Below are positions 25,797-33,925 of a stretch of DNA of 33,948 nt, piece by piece (position 1 is the first letter of the stretch; every line of letters begins with the position of its first letter). This DNA is from Prevotella sp. UBA2755. GTDB taxonomy: Bacteria > Bacteroidota > Bacteroidia > Bacteroidales > Bacteroidaceae. The stretch covers positions 56,740-90,687 of the forward strand of contig DEJF01000027.1 in NCBI GenBank assembly GCA_002353225.1, given 5' to 3'. A program made the translations under genes and the position numbers. The notes under the pieces were generated by a model. It made no database searches. It saw nothing but the letters and a program-made list of their open reading frames with translations, and was not told where the DNA came from.

Positions 25797-26180
25797 ATGA
25801 AAAAAGACACTTTAGGCGAAGTTTTACGTTTCGGTATCGTGGGGGCTATCTCCACGGCATTACACTATGGCATCTACTGGGTGCTGCAACACTGGATGAA
25901 CGTGAATATCGCCTATACGATTGGGTACGGACTAAGTTTTCTGGTGAACTATTACCTGACAGCCCATTTCACTTTCCACGAGAAAGCGACCAAGCGCAAT
26001 GGTGTCGGTTTCGGAGGTGCCCACCTGTTTAACTACTGCCTACAGATAGTCCTCCTGAACTTCTGGTTGTGGATCGGTCTGAGCAAAGAGATAGCCCCCT
26101 TAGGCGTCTATGCCATTGCCGTTCCCACCAATTTCCTCCTTGTCCGTTTCGTCTTCAAGCATTTTAAACATGATGAATAA
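25797..26180 (+). CDS. GtrA family membrane protein
   Basis: 127 residues with four predicted membrane helices and the family features LRFGIVGAISTALHYGIYW (N-terminus), NYYLTAHFTF and the final VPTNFLLVRFVFKHF. GtrA-type proteins are thought to move a lipid-linked sugar across the inner membrane. The frame is open upstream to 25626, but the promoter -7 box ends at 25786, so the ATG at 25797 is the start. Its stop overlaps the start of the next gene. It forms a glycosylation module with the GT2 gene at 27364 and the two GT87-like genes. Confidence 0.85.
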   Translation: MKKDTLGEVLRFGIVGAISTALHYGIYWVLQHWMNVNIAYTIGYGLSFLVNYYLTAHFTFHEKATKRNGVGFGGAHLFNYCLQIVLLNFWLWIGLSKEIAPLGVYAIAVPTNFLLVRFVFKHFKHDE

Positions 26181-27342
26181 ATTTCGTGAATTCTTTTCAA
26201 AACCGTTCTTCAGTGACTACCGTACACTGTTCGGATTATGGATGATACTGCCCTTTGCCATGTGGCTGACAAAGATGACACGTGCCAACAACTACGACAT
26301 CTATCGGGGCTCGTTTTGGAATGCTGTGAGAGGATGGAACCTCTATATACTCAACCCTGAGGAGTATGCAGACTGCCACCATTATGGTCCGCTGTTCTCC
26401 CTTTTGTTTGCCCCTTTCGCCATTGGTCCTAAGTGGATAGGACTATTGCTATGGGGTATCGCACTGACCCTGTTCCTCTATTGGGCTATCCGCAAGTCGC
26501 AGTTCACGAAATACCAACAGGTGTTCATCCTGTGGTTTTGTGCCCATGAGATGCTGACGGCACTCTTCATGCAACAATTCAATATTGCCATTGCCGCCAC
26601 TATATTGCTTGCCTACTATCTCATTGAGAAAGAGAAAGATTTCTGGGCGGCATTCTTTATCATGCTGGGTACCTTTGTCAAGGCATACAGCATCGTGGGC
26701 TTGGCGTTTTTCTTCTTCTCCAAGCACAAAGGCAAGTTGATTGGCTCATTGCTATTCTGGGCGGTCGTGATGTTTGTGGCACCCATGCCATTCTTCCATG
26801 GTTGGGACTATATCGTGAGCCAGTATCATAATTGGTATATCTCACTGGTAGAAAAGAACGCGCAGAATGCAGGGTCCATCATGCAGAACATCTCTCTGCT
26901 AGGCATGGTACACCGCGTCACGGGCTTACAATTCAACAACCTATGGCTTATCCTGCCTGGTATGCTGCTGTTTGCCTTACCTTATCTGCGCATCGGACAA
27001 TACAAGAATGTGGCGTTCCGTCAGACCTTACTTGCCTCTGTGATGATGTTCATCATTCTCTTCTCGACAGGCAGTGAGTCCAGTGGCTACATCACCCCCT
27101 TCATCGGCATCGTTATCTGGTACACGGCAGCCCCTTGGCAGCGTACAGGCTGGGACATCTTCCTATTGGTGTTCGCTTTCATCCTGTCGAGCATGTCACC
27201 CAGCGACCTCTTCCCAGCCTATCTGCGTAAGGAGTTCGTACAGCCATACGCCCTGAAGGCATTACCCGTCACCATCATCTGGCTGAAACTTTGCTATGAG
27301 ATGCTGACGAAAGACTACCGGGAGGTGAGAGGTGAGAGTTGA
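26173..27342 (+). CDS. GT87-like (DUF2029) polytopic glycosyltransferase
   Basis: 389 residues with about nine to ten membrane helices. It has an early RANNYDIYRGSFWNAVRGWNLY and HHYGPLFSLLFAPFA, which fit the mannosyltransferase-like GT87/DUF2029 family that uses polyprenyl-phosphate sugars outside the membrane. The gene overlaps the GtrA stop; an adjacent ATG at 26170 is an equally possible start. It ends in EVRGES, encoded by a 7-nt periodic tract that runs through the stop codon, so the C-terminus is repeat-derived. It resembles the N-terminal half of the fusion at 28287. Confidence 0.78.
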   Translation: MNKFREFFSKPFFSDYRTLFGLWMILPFAMWLTKMTRANNYDIYRGSFWNAVRGWNLYILNPEEYADCHHYGPLFSLLFAPFAIGPKWIGLLLWGIALTLFLYWAIRKSQFTKYQQVFILWFCAHEMLTALFMQQFNIAIAATILLAYYLIEKEKDFWAAFFIMLGTFVKAYSIVGLAFFFFSKHKGKLIGSLLFWAVVMFVAPMPFFHGWDYIVSQYHNWYISLVEKNAQNAGSIMQNISLLGMVHRVTGLQFNNLWLILPGMLLFALPYLRIGQYKNVAFRQTLLASVMMFIILFSTGSESSGYITPFIGIVIWYTAAPWQRTGWDIFLLVFAFILSSMSPSDLFPAYLRKEFVQPYALKALPVTIIWLKLCYEMLTKDYREVRGES

Positions 27343-27361
27343 GAGTTGAAAGATTAGAGAT
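27320..27361. repeat. heptanucleotide tract across the GT87 stop and the GT2 leader
   Basis: Six 7-nt units, including GAGAGTT twice in a row (27334-27347), cover the last codons and stop of the GT87-like gene and reach 3 nt from the GT2 ATG at 27364. The repeat therefore sets both a protein end and a ribosome-binding region. Confidence 0.75.
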
Positions 27362-27363
27362 AT

Positions 27364-28290
27364 ATGGAAATATCAGTTATCAGTCCATGCTATGGAGCCC
27401 CTACCCTGTTGGAAGAGTTGGTGAGGCAGATAGAGGAAACGGTGAGTAAGTTGACCTCCGACTATGAGATTATCCTGGTGGAAGACCATAGTCCCGACAA
27501 CAGTCGTGAGATTATCACGGAGATCTGTCGGAAGAACAAACGGGTGAAGGGCGTCTTCCTGAGTCGTAACTTCGGACAGCAGTATGCGTTGAACGCAGGC
27601 TTCGACCTGTCGACAGGTGACTATGTGGTGACCCTCGACTGTGACTTGCAGAACCCGCCCGCCCAGATCAAAGACCTCTACGAGAAGATACAGGAGGGCT
27701 ACGACATCGTGTTCGCCAGTCGGCAGAACCGTCCTGACAATTTCTTCATGACACAAGGGTCGCATCTCTTCAACAAACTGATGGGTTTCCTGACAGACAC
27801 CAAGCAGGACGAGTCGCTCGCTGAGTTCGCCATCTATCGCCGTAAGGTGATTGACGCGATGGCACAGATGGGTGACTATCGCCGCTACTACCCGTTGATG
27901 AACCAGTGGGTGGGTTTCAAGACGGCAAAGGTATTCGTCAACCATGACGAGCGGACAGACGGCAAGGAGTCGTCATACTCCATGCGCAAGCGTATCGAGC
28001 TCGCCGTGACGACAGCGGTATCCTTCAGTACCAAGTCGTTGCGACTGATTGTCTACTTCGGTGTCGTCATCACCCTCCTTGCCATTATCGCCGCCCTGGG
28101 ACTCGTCATCAAGACCATAGTGAGGGACACACCCGTCAACGGTTGGGTGACACTGTTCGTCTCCATGTGGTTCATCGCCGGCATCATGATTTCTGTCATG
28201 GGCATCATCGCTGTGTATATCGGTAGCATCTTCGACGAGGTGAAGCACCGTCCTTCATATATCATTGACGAAAAACTGAATTTCGAATGA
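27364..28290 (+). CDS. GtrB-like family 2 glycosyltransferase with two C-terminal membrane helices
   Basis: 308 residues. The GT-A domain starts MEISVISPCYGAPTLLEEL, with IILVEDHSPDNS (37-48) and the metal-binding DCD (92-94) in TLDCDLQNPP. Two membrane helices (about 232-258 and 268-294) follow, as in DPM1/GtrB proteins that attach a sugar to polyprenyl phosphate. It is preceded by GtrA and a GT87-like gene and followed with a 4-nt overlap by a second GT87-like gene. Together these fit lipid-linked sugar synthesis, flipping and transfer. The sugar is unknown. Confidence 0.88.
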   Translation: MEISVISPCYGAPTLLEELVRQIEETVSKLTSDYEIILVEDHSPDNSREIITEICRKNKRVKGVFLSRNFGQQYALNAGFDLSTGDYVVTLDCDLQNPPAQIKDLYEKIQEGYDIVFASRQNRPDNFFMTQGSHLFNKLMGFLTDTKQDESLAEFAIYRRKVIDAMAQMGDYRRYYPLMNQWVGFKTAKVFVNHDERTDGKESSYSMRKRIELAVTTAVSFSTKSLRLIVYFGVVITLLAIIAALGLVIKTIVRDTPVNGWVTLFVSMWFIAGIMISVMGIIAVYIGSIFDEVKHRPSYIIDEKLNFE

Positions 28291-30188
28291 CTAAAAAAAT
28301 CTTCTCGAATAAGTATTTCTGGTGGGGCTTAGGACTACTGGTCGTCCTCATCGCCACCTCTGTGGAGGTGTTCCGCGGACGTAACACCAACTATTTCGAC
28401 TACCAGGACTCCACCCGTATGTTTTGGGAGGGACTCTCGCCCTATAACCTGGAATATGCCCAGGCACATCAGATCTATTTCCTCTACTCCCCCGTGTTCA
28501 GCGTCCTCTTCGCCCCTATTTTCTACCTGCCGTGGTGGTTGGGACCCTATGTGTGGAACATCGGCAACTACACCCTGTTCTCACTAGCCATCAAATGGTT
28601 GCCGCAACAACTTGACAAGTATAAGCTGTATATCTTCGTATTCCTATTGTCAGTGGTGCTGCAAACCGTCTTCTGCTACCAGCATAATATCATTGTCGCC
28701 TATATCTACCTCTTCGCCTTTATCCTGCTGGAGCGAGGCAAGGGCTTCTGGGCGGTGTTCCTCATCATGCTCTCTGCCACGACGAAGATCTACGGGGCTG
28801 CCGAGCTTGCCATCCTGTTCTGCTATCCGAAGACCCTTCGTAACTTCGGCTATGCCATCCTCTGTGGAGCCTTCTTCCTGCTATTGCCCGCTGTCAACAC
28901 CAACTTCGACAATGTCTTCGTGCTCTATCAGCAGATGTTCGACATGATAGCCGCCCATCACAGCGACTCCGACTATATCGGCATCCTCTTTGCCGTAGGT
29001 CTCAAACCCTTCCTGCTGCCCAACTACCGTCTGGTGCAGGTCGTGGTATTAGCGATGCTGGCAGTACTCTTCTTCTGGCGGTACAAAAGATGGAGTGATT
29101 TCCGCTTCCGTGTACAGGCTCTGGGCGTATTGAGCGGTTTTATGATCCTCTTCAGCGACTGTCCGGAGACCCACACCTATATCATCTGTCTGCCTTTCTA
29201 CGTCATGGCATTCTGGTTGCAGCCCCAGCGCAACTGGATAGACTGGACCCTGTTCTGGTCGCTGGTCGTCAACTACATGATTCTCCCAACGGACGTGCTC
29301 TGTCCCGCATGGTTGCATAACTTCATCCACCGCACCTTCTGGCTGGATGTCTATACCTATTTCTTCTGCTGGCTCAGAATGATCTGGTGGGCAGTGGGAC
29401 CTGACAGATGTCTGATGGATGATGTAAGATGTGAGAAGGTTGAGTTAAAAGTTATACTGCCTTTGCTGATGCTGTTGCTGCCATTAGGCACACAGGCACA
29501 GTCAAAATCGAACCTGCGTATCTTAAAAGTGAAAGGTGTCACTTACAAGATGCGACTTGTCGAGGGCGGTCGTTTTATGATGGGAGCCTTACCACAGGAC
29601 ACCCTTGCCGATGCTGACGAGGTGCGCCACCAAGAAACGGTCGGTGACTACTATATCGGAGAGACTGAGGTGACCCAAGCCCTGTGGGAAGTAGTGATGC
29701 ACAAGAACCGCTCCAAGCAGAAAGGTGCCGATATGCCTGTGGAATATGTGACCTACGAGCAGATCCAGGAATTCATCGCACGACTCAACAAAATGAGTGG
29801 CAGGCATTTCCGACTGCCGACAGAGGCAGAATGGGAATATGCCGCACGAGGAGGACGCCAATCGAAAGGTTATCTCTATGCTGGCAGCGACCACCCCGAT
29901 GAGGTCGCTTATACGCTGACCAACGACTTTGACGACCACCATAAGCCCGTAGGACAACTCAAGCCCAACGAGTTAGGACTTTACGATATGTCGGGTAATG
30001 TGTGGGAATTTTGCCAGGACTGGTATCGTAAGACACCAACGAGCAAGCCCTCTAGCAGTTTCCATGTAATGCGTGGAGGATCCTATGACTGTGACATACG
30101 CTACAGCAGAGTGACTAATCGCTTCATGTACGACCAGCGCCGTCGTCGCATGGAAGTAGGGTTCAGACTGGTGATGGATGTCAAATAA
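28287..30188 (+). CDS. fusion: GT87-like membrane protein joined to a sulfatase-modifying-factor-like domain
   Basis: 633 residues in one frame. Residues 1-370 are a polytopic GT87-like protein, close in plan to the gene at 26173. Residues 410-632 are a SUMF1/EgtB/PvdO-type domain (EGGRFMMGALPQD, IGETEVTQALWEVVM, RLPTEAEWEYAARGG, GLYDMSGNVWEFCQDWY, VMRGGSYDCDIRYSRV). Between them is a run of seven heptanucleotide units (29405-29453), followed by a stretch (about 385-405, ending LGTQAQ) that looks exactly like a signal peptide. So the join probably arose from two genes. An in-frame ATG at 29415 could start the second half alone. Of the two catalytic cysteines of true formylglycine-generating enzymes, one is kept (C602) and the other position is S607, so sulfatase activation is unlikely. 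The gene starts 4 nt before the GT2 stop. Confidence 0.75.
   Translation: MTKKIFSNKYFWWGLGLLVVLIATSVEVFRGRNTNYFDYQDSTRMFWEGLSPYNLEYAQAHQIYFLYSPVFSVLFAPIFYLPWWLGPYVWNIGNYTLFSLAIKWLPQQLDKYKLYIFVFLLSVVLQTVFCYQHNIIVAYIYLFAFILLERGKGFWAVFLIMLSATTKIYGAAELAILFCYPKTLRNFGYAILCGAFFLLLPAVNTNFDNVFVLYQQMFDMIAAHHSDSDYIGILFAVGLKPFLLPNYRLVQVVVLAMLAVLFFWRYKRWSDFRFRVQALGVLSGFMILFSDCPETHTYIICLPFYVMAFWLQPQRNWIDWTLFWSLVVNYMILPTDVLCPAWLHNFIHRTFWLDVYTYFFCWLRMIWWAVGPDRCLMDDVRCEKVELKVILPLLMLLLPLGTQAQSKSNLRILKVKGVTYKMRLVEGGRFMMGALPQDTLADADEVRHQETVGDYYIGETEVTQALWEVVMHKNRSKQKGADMPVEYVTYEQIQEFIARLNKMSGRHFRLPTEAEWEYAARGGRQSKGYLYAGSDHPDEVAYTLTNDFDDHHKPVGQLKPNELGLYDMSGNVWEFCQDWYRKTPTSKPSSSFHVMRGGSYDCDIRYSRVTNRFMYDQRRRRMEVGFRLVMDVK
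29405..29453. repeat. heptanucleotide tract at the fusion junction
   Basis: Seven successive 7-nt units, with GATGT- and GAGTT-type variants, encode residues about 373-389. Because 7 is not a multiple of 3, gain or loss of one unit would break or restore the joined frame. Confidence 0.75.
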
Positions 30189-30189
30189 C

Positions 30190-31014
30190 CTATTTATTCA
30201 TATACTCTGGGAATGTAAGTGACCAGCGAGATTTTTTCCATCGTTTGCAGAGTGTCTCGTAGTCGGCAAGTTTCTTATAACGCAACGTTTTCTGTAACCA
30301 AGGACGTCTGACTTTCTCCTTGACGAAATTGCCATATAGCTCAAACTCCGAGAAACCCGCATGACTATGACGGTCATAGTTCTCAAGGATGGTCTTGACC
30401 CACGCCTCGCCCCCTAATGTCTGATGTAACACCTCCAGCTGCTCCTTGTCAAACAACATCTTATGGTCGACATACGACAGGGTATCCAGAGGCAGGTCAG
30501 GTATCAGGCGATGGATATTGTCATAGTAAGGCTGGTGCTCCTCATAACTCATATAGAAGACCGTCTTATTCTCTTTCGTCAAGAACACATGCGGATGAAT
30601 CAGCACATGGTCGGCGTCAATACAAAGATAATGCTGACAAGTACCTACCTTACCGCTTAATTTTACCAGTTGCTGAAACAACCAGCCGCTGCGGTCCCTG
30701 ACCTCACCCTTCTCGCTGATATACTGGATATCCAACTCCTTAGGACTGAATCCGAAGATAGTGGTCTCGTCGACGAACTGCAGACGGTGCTCCTTACAGA
30801 AGTCCAGGATCTCCTGCTGGGCTGGTGCCACGATATAGATCTCCTGGATAGGATGAGCCACACATTTCCTGACTCCCTCCAGACAAAGGGGCAGGATATG
30901 AAGGTCTTTGGCAATGATGGGTATCACCACGTCAATGGGTTCCTTGGAAGGTTGCAAGTCAGGAAACCTCCACCATGAGAACAAACGGTATCTTATCTTA
31001 CGGAGCTGGGACAT
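30190..31014 (-). CDS. DUF6492-type glycosyltransferase-like protein
   Basis: 274 residues from the ATG at 31014; an upstream ATG at 31038 exists but would overlap the previous gene. The pattern PIDVVIPIIAKDLHILPLCLEGV and the DxD-like YLCIDADHVLIHPHVF fit the DUF6492 family of GT-A-like proteins. SYVDHKMLFDKEQLEVL and HSHAGFSEFELYGNFV are typical of its C-terminal half. No membrane helix; a cytosolic sugar transferase is likely but unproven. The GT11 stop is 2 nt before this start, so the genes are co-transcribed. Its stop is 1 nt from the stop of the convergent fusion gene, with no terminator between them. Confidence 0.75.
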   Translation of the reverse strand: MSQLRKIRYRLFSWWRFPDLQPSKEPIDVVIPIIAKDLHILPLCLEGVRKCVAHPIQEIYIVAPAQQEILDFCKEHRLQFVDETTIFGFSPKELDIQYISEKGEVRDRSGWLFQQLVKLSGKVGTCQHYLCIDADHVLIHPHVFLTKENKTVFYMSYEEHQPYYDNIHRLIPDLPLDTLSYVDHKMLFDKEQLEVLHQTLGGEAWVKTILENYDRHSHAGFSEFELYGNFVKEKVRRPWLQKTLRYKKLADYETLCKRWKKSRWSLTFPEYMNK

Positions 31015-31016
31015 AT

Positions 31017-31859
31017 CTACACCATATTCTGAAACCAATAAGCAAACAGTTTGAAGCCCTCCTCTGTCATTTGTGACGCGTCGGCAGTATCCATGCGATA
31101 AAGGGGGATGTCGCGATACATGGCTGCTACTAAGGAGAAGGTGCTTGGAGGACCTATCACATAATCACACTCAGAGAGCATAAACAAGTCTTCGGGAGCA
31201 CTGCCCTGGAGATGATGGATGACCACCTGAGGACAATGTTGTTGGAAGTCTGTCGCAGACACCTCCGGGTCGTTCGTAGAGAGGTAGACATGAACTTTCT
31301 GGTCTGGATGCATCTCCGCAAACCTGTTGATATGTGCCACATAGACATCATTGTCGAAATAGTATTGTCCGTCACGCCATTGAGCATAGTCGCCACGACG
31401 GATATGGACACCCAGTCGAAGAGTTGAAAGTTGAGCATTGAGCGTTGAGCGTTTTTCCATCTCCTGCATTTTCGATTTTACAGGAGCGGTATATTGCTCA
31501 TCCAATGTGAATAAATCAACTATTTCATCGCGATACTTCAAGAAGAGGTCGTAGTAACGTACGAACCATCCGCTGACCACGATATGGCGATGTTTCAGCA
31601 TTTTACGCTCCAAAGCCTCACGGTCACAGTTCTTATATTTGAAACTGGCTGTAGGAAGAATTCTGAGGGCTGCAAGATATTTCGCCAACAGATACCAGCC
31701 AAAGCCCGTCAGATTCGTGTGACAGATCTTGAAATACTGGTACTTATAACTAAAGCGCATGGAGATGACCTTACGTCCATGCTCCCTGCCCCACGCATAT
31801 ACATGGGCATACTGCAACAGGTTGTTGCACATCTGGGCTTTATCTCTGGCAAATATCAT
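31017..31859 (-). CDS. GT11-type fucosyltransferase-like protein
   Basis: 280 residues. The motif HIRRGDY (152-158) is the GDP-fucose-binding signature of alpha-1,2-fucosyltransferases; NNLLQYAHVYAWGREHGRK at the N-terminus and CDYVIGPPSTFSLVAAMY near the C-terminus also fit the family. It would add fucose from GDP-fucose to a glycan at the cytosolic face. Residues 136-147 (RSTLNAQLSTL) come from a heptanucleotide tract, inserted just before the catalytic motif; this may be neutral. The gene overlaps the GT90 stop by 4 nt. Confidence 0.85.
   Translation of the reverse strand: MIFARDKAQMCNNLLQYAHVYAWGREHGRKVISMRFSYKYQYFKICHTNLTGFGWYLLAKYLAALRILPTASFKYKNCDREALERKMLKHRHIVVSGWFVRYYDLFLKYRDEIVDLFTLDEQYTAPVKSKMQEMEKRSTLNAQLSTLRLGVHIRRGDYAQWRDGQYYFDNDVYVAHINRFAEMHPDQKVHVYLSTNDPEVSATDFQQHCPQVVIHHLQGSAPEDLFMLSECDYVIGPPSTFSLVAAMYRDIPLYRMDTADASQMTEEGFKLFAYWFQNMV
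31419..31453. repeat. heptanucleotide tract in the GT11 gene
   Basis: Five 7-nt units, the last two being GAGCGTT, fall in frame in the gene and encode a short peptide before the HIRRGDY motif. Each change of one unit would shift the frame. Confidence 0.75.
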
Positions 31860-32866
31860 AGCGATGAATTAGTGATATCAAAGTATCTCTTAAGGACCAA
31901 CAGAGAGATGAGTCTCTCACGCTTCTTATCTTGAAACTGAGCGACATACTCATGGGCATGTCGAATAATCGCCTCCGCTTCCTCAGGATGCTGGATATAG
32001 TAGGTCAACCGTTCCTCCAGATCAGAGAAGTCAGGCTTCACCTCAATATAATGGTAATTGGGAATCAGTGTCCCCTCCATAAACCATGTCTCGCACGTCA
32101 GACGAGGAGTCACGGCAATCGAGTTGGAAGACATCACCCACTTGAGATTCGAGGCAACATCATTCCCCTCAAGAGACATCACAAACTTATAGTCGAGATG
32201 CTCCCCTATCGTCAGTTTCTCCTTCTGCCATTCGGGATGACCTTCTATATAGTCGATAGAAGCGGCATCAATAAGTGGGTGACCATACCAACGGTTCATG
32301 AAGACGACTCTGTTAGGTTTCACATTACCATCCTTGGGATTCCCCACATCACCACGGAAGATGGCTACATCACGCTTGTCACGCCATGCCTTTGAGTCGT
32401 TGACAAACAGGAAATGACGAACCTTGTTAAGATTCAGCACTACAGAGCAATGGTTATTATCTCCAATGGGACGGCTTTTCAGGATTGTAGGAACCGACTG
32501 TAAGTCTGCCACATCACCAGCCTTCAGAACCCAACGATAATGCCGGTCAAAGTACCTTGCCGTATCCATCGCGTCAAAATAGTAAACTTTCGGCTGAATG
32601 ACTGGCTGGTCTTTGATACTGACCGCCTGCCTGATGAAATCCTCACGATTATATGGTGTCTCAGGAGTCAGTTTACAATAATAGTCCACCCTCCGCAGGA
32701 TATCCTCACGGTCATTACGTTTCTCCAACTGTAATAACTCTCTCCTTAGCAAACGACGTGAGAGCCATGACGGTATACATTGCCGCATATAGGCTTTAGC
32801 AAAGAACTTCATCTTGCTGTTCTTTCCACTATGCAGCATATAGTATATCTTTCGTTTATTCGTCAT
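31856..32866 (-). CDS. GT90 (CAP10-like) glycosyltransferase
   Basis: 336 residues. The body matches the LpsA/CAP10-type family: VAIFRGDVGNPKDGNVKPNR, YIEGHPEW, YKFVMSLEGNDVASNLKWVM and the following CETWFMEGTLIPNYHYIEV and DLEERLTYYIQHPEEAEAI. These proteins add a sugar, often a glucose or xylose type, to LPS or other glycans. The 5' end is preceded by a consensus promoter (32884-32915), so it heads the minus-strand operon GT90-GT11-DUF6492. Overlaps of 4 nt and a gap of 2 nt join the three genes. Confidence 0.82.
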   Translation of the reverse strand: MTNKRKIYYMLHSGKNSKMKFFAKAYMRQCIPSWLSRRLLRRELLQLEKRNDREDILRRVDYYCKLTPETPYNREDFIRQAVSIKDQPVIQPKVYYFDAMDTARYFDRHYRWVLKAGDVADLQSVPTILKSRPIGDNNHCSVVLNLNKVRHFLFVNDSKAWRDKRDVAIFRGDVGNPKDGNVKPNRVVFMNRWYGHPLIDAASIDYIEGHPEWQKEKLTIGEHLDYKFVMSLEGNDVASNLKWVMSSNSIAVTPRLTCETWFMEGTLIPNYHYIEVKPDFSDLEERLTYYIQHPEEAEAIIRHAHEYVAQFQDKKRERLISLLVLKRYFDITNSSL

Positions 32867-32883
32867 ATCCTATCTTATGACTG

Positions 32884-32915
32884 CAAAATTAGTGTTTTTC
32901 TGTCAATTCGGCAAA
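32884..32915 (-). promoter_or_regulatory. promoter of the GT90-GT11-DUF6492 operon
   Basis: On the minus strand TTTG (32912-32915) and TAATTTTG (32884-32891) are exactly 20 nt apart, a full match to the consensus. The leader to 32866 is about 13 nt. Confidence 0.8.
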
Positions 32916-32929
32916 AATTGACCTAATTA

Positions 32930-32961
32930 TTTGCTTATTCACTATGAATTAGTTACCTTTG
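32930..32961 (+). promoter_or_regulatory. promoter of the acyltransferase gene
   Basis: TTTG (32930-32933) and TACCTTTG (32954-32961) are exactly 20 nt apart. The leader to the ATG at 32984 is about 18 nt. It is divergent from the GT90 promoter with 14 nt between the -33 boxes. Confidence 0.82.
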
Positions 32962-32983
32962 TGGCACATAAAACCATTTGCTG

Positions 32984-33925
32984 ATGAAAATCCTATACTA
33001 CCTCCTGATGGCTGTGTGCTATCCTATATCATTACTGCCGTTTTGGATACACTATCTCTTCGCTGACCTGCTTTATGTCCTGATCTATCATGTGGGAAGA
33101 TATCGTGTGAAGGTAGTTCGGAAGAATCTTGCCAGTGCCTTCCCAGAGAAACAAGAGGCAGAATTACGCGCTATCGAACGGGATTTCTACCAGTGGTTCT
33201 GTGACTATATCGTAGAGGGTATGAAACTGCTGACTATCAGCAAGAAGAATATCAAGAAACGAATGGTGTTCAAGGGAGTAGAGCGATTGGAACAGTGTTT
33301 CGAGGAAGGACAGTCCGTCGGACTCTATCTGGGGCATTATTGCAACTGGGAATGGATTACCTCATTGCCTTTATCACTGACTGGCAGAGCACAATGCGCA
33401 CAAATCTATCACCCTATTGAGAACAAGGGTGTCGACCAACTATATCTGCGCTTACGTCAGCGGATGGGTTCTGTCTGCATCCCGATGGCTGATACCCTCC
33501 GCAAGATCTTAGAGTTCAAGCAGGCAGGACAACTCTTTATCATTGGCTATATCTCCGACCAGAAACCTAACTGGATTAATATCCATCACTGGGTAGATTT
33601 CCTGAACCACGATACACCCGTACTGACTGGTGCCGAGCGTATCATGCGGAAATTCAACCATGCCGTGTTCTATGTCGATGAGCGCCGCATCCGTAGAGGC
33701 TACTATGAGGCGGAGTTCAAACTGATGACCAAGGAGCCTCAACAGTTGGAAGAATACCAACTGACAGATATCTACTACCAGATGTTAGAGGAGAATATCC
33801 GCCGGGCACCCGCCTATTGGCTGTGGAGTCATAACCGCTGGAGTCGCACACGAGAGGAGTTCGACAGGCGCTTTGAAGTTATCAATGGGAAGGTTGTCAG
33901 TAAATACACTGAATTTACTGAGTAA
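32984..33925 (+). CDS. lipid A-type lysophospholipid acyltransferase (LpxL/HtrB family)
   Basis: 313 residues. An N-terminal membrane helix (about 3-35) is followed by the LABLAT fold; the catalytic H-x4-E motif is at H118 and E123 in GHYCNWEW, and APAYWLWSHNRW lies near the C-terminus. These enzymes transfer a secondary acyl chain to lipid A or a related lipid at the inner membrane. A TTG at 32978 would extend it by two codons, but the ATG at 32984 fits the promoter at 32930-32961. The stop codon lies inside a 22-nt direct repeat that continues to the window edge. Confidence 0.88.
   Translation: MKILYYLLMAVCYPISLLPFWIHYLFADLLYVLIYHVGRYRVKVVRKNLASAFPEKQEAELRAIERDFYQWFCDYIVEGMKLLTISKKNIKKRMVFKGVERLEQCFEEGQSVGLYLGHYCNWEWITSLPLSLTGRAQCAQIYHPIENKGVDQLYLRLRQRMGSVCIPMADTLRKILEFKQAGQLFIIGYISDQKPNWINIHHWVDFLNHDTPVLTGAERIMRKFNHAVFYVDERRIRRGYYEAEFKLMTKEPQQLEEYQLTDIYYQMLEENIRRAPAYWLWSHNRWSRTREEFDRRFEVINGKVVSKYTEFTE

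Noticed and set aside
27373..27945. Minus-strand open frame of 190 codons
   Set aside because: It is opposite the GT2 gene, which carries the expected motifs on the plus strand.
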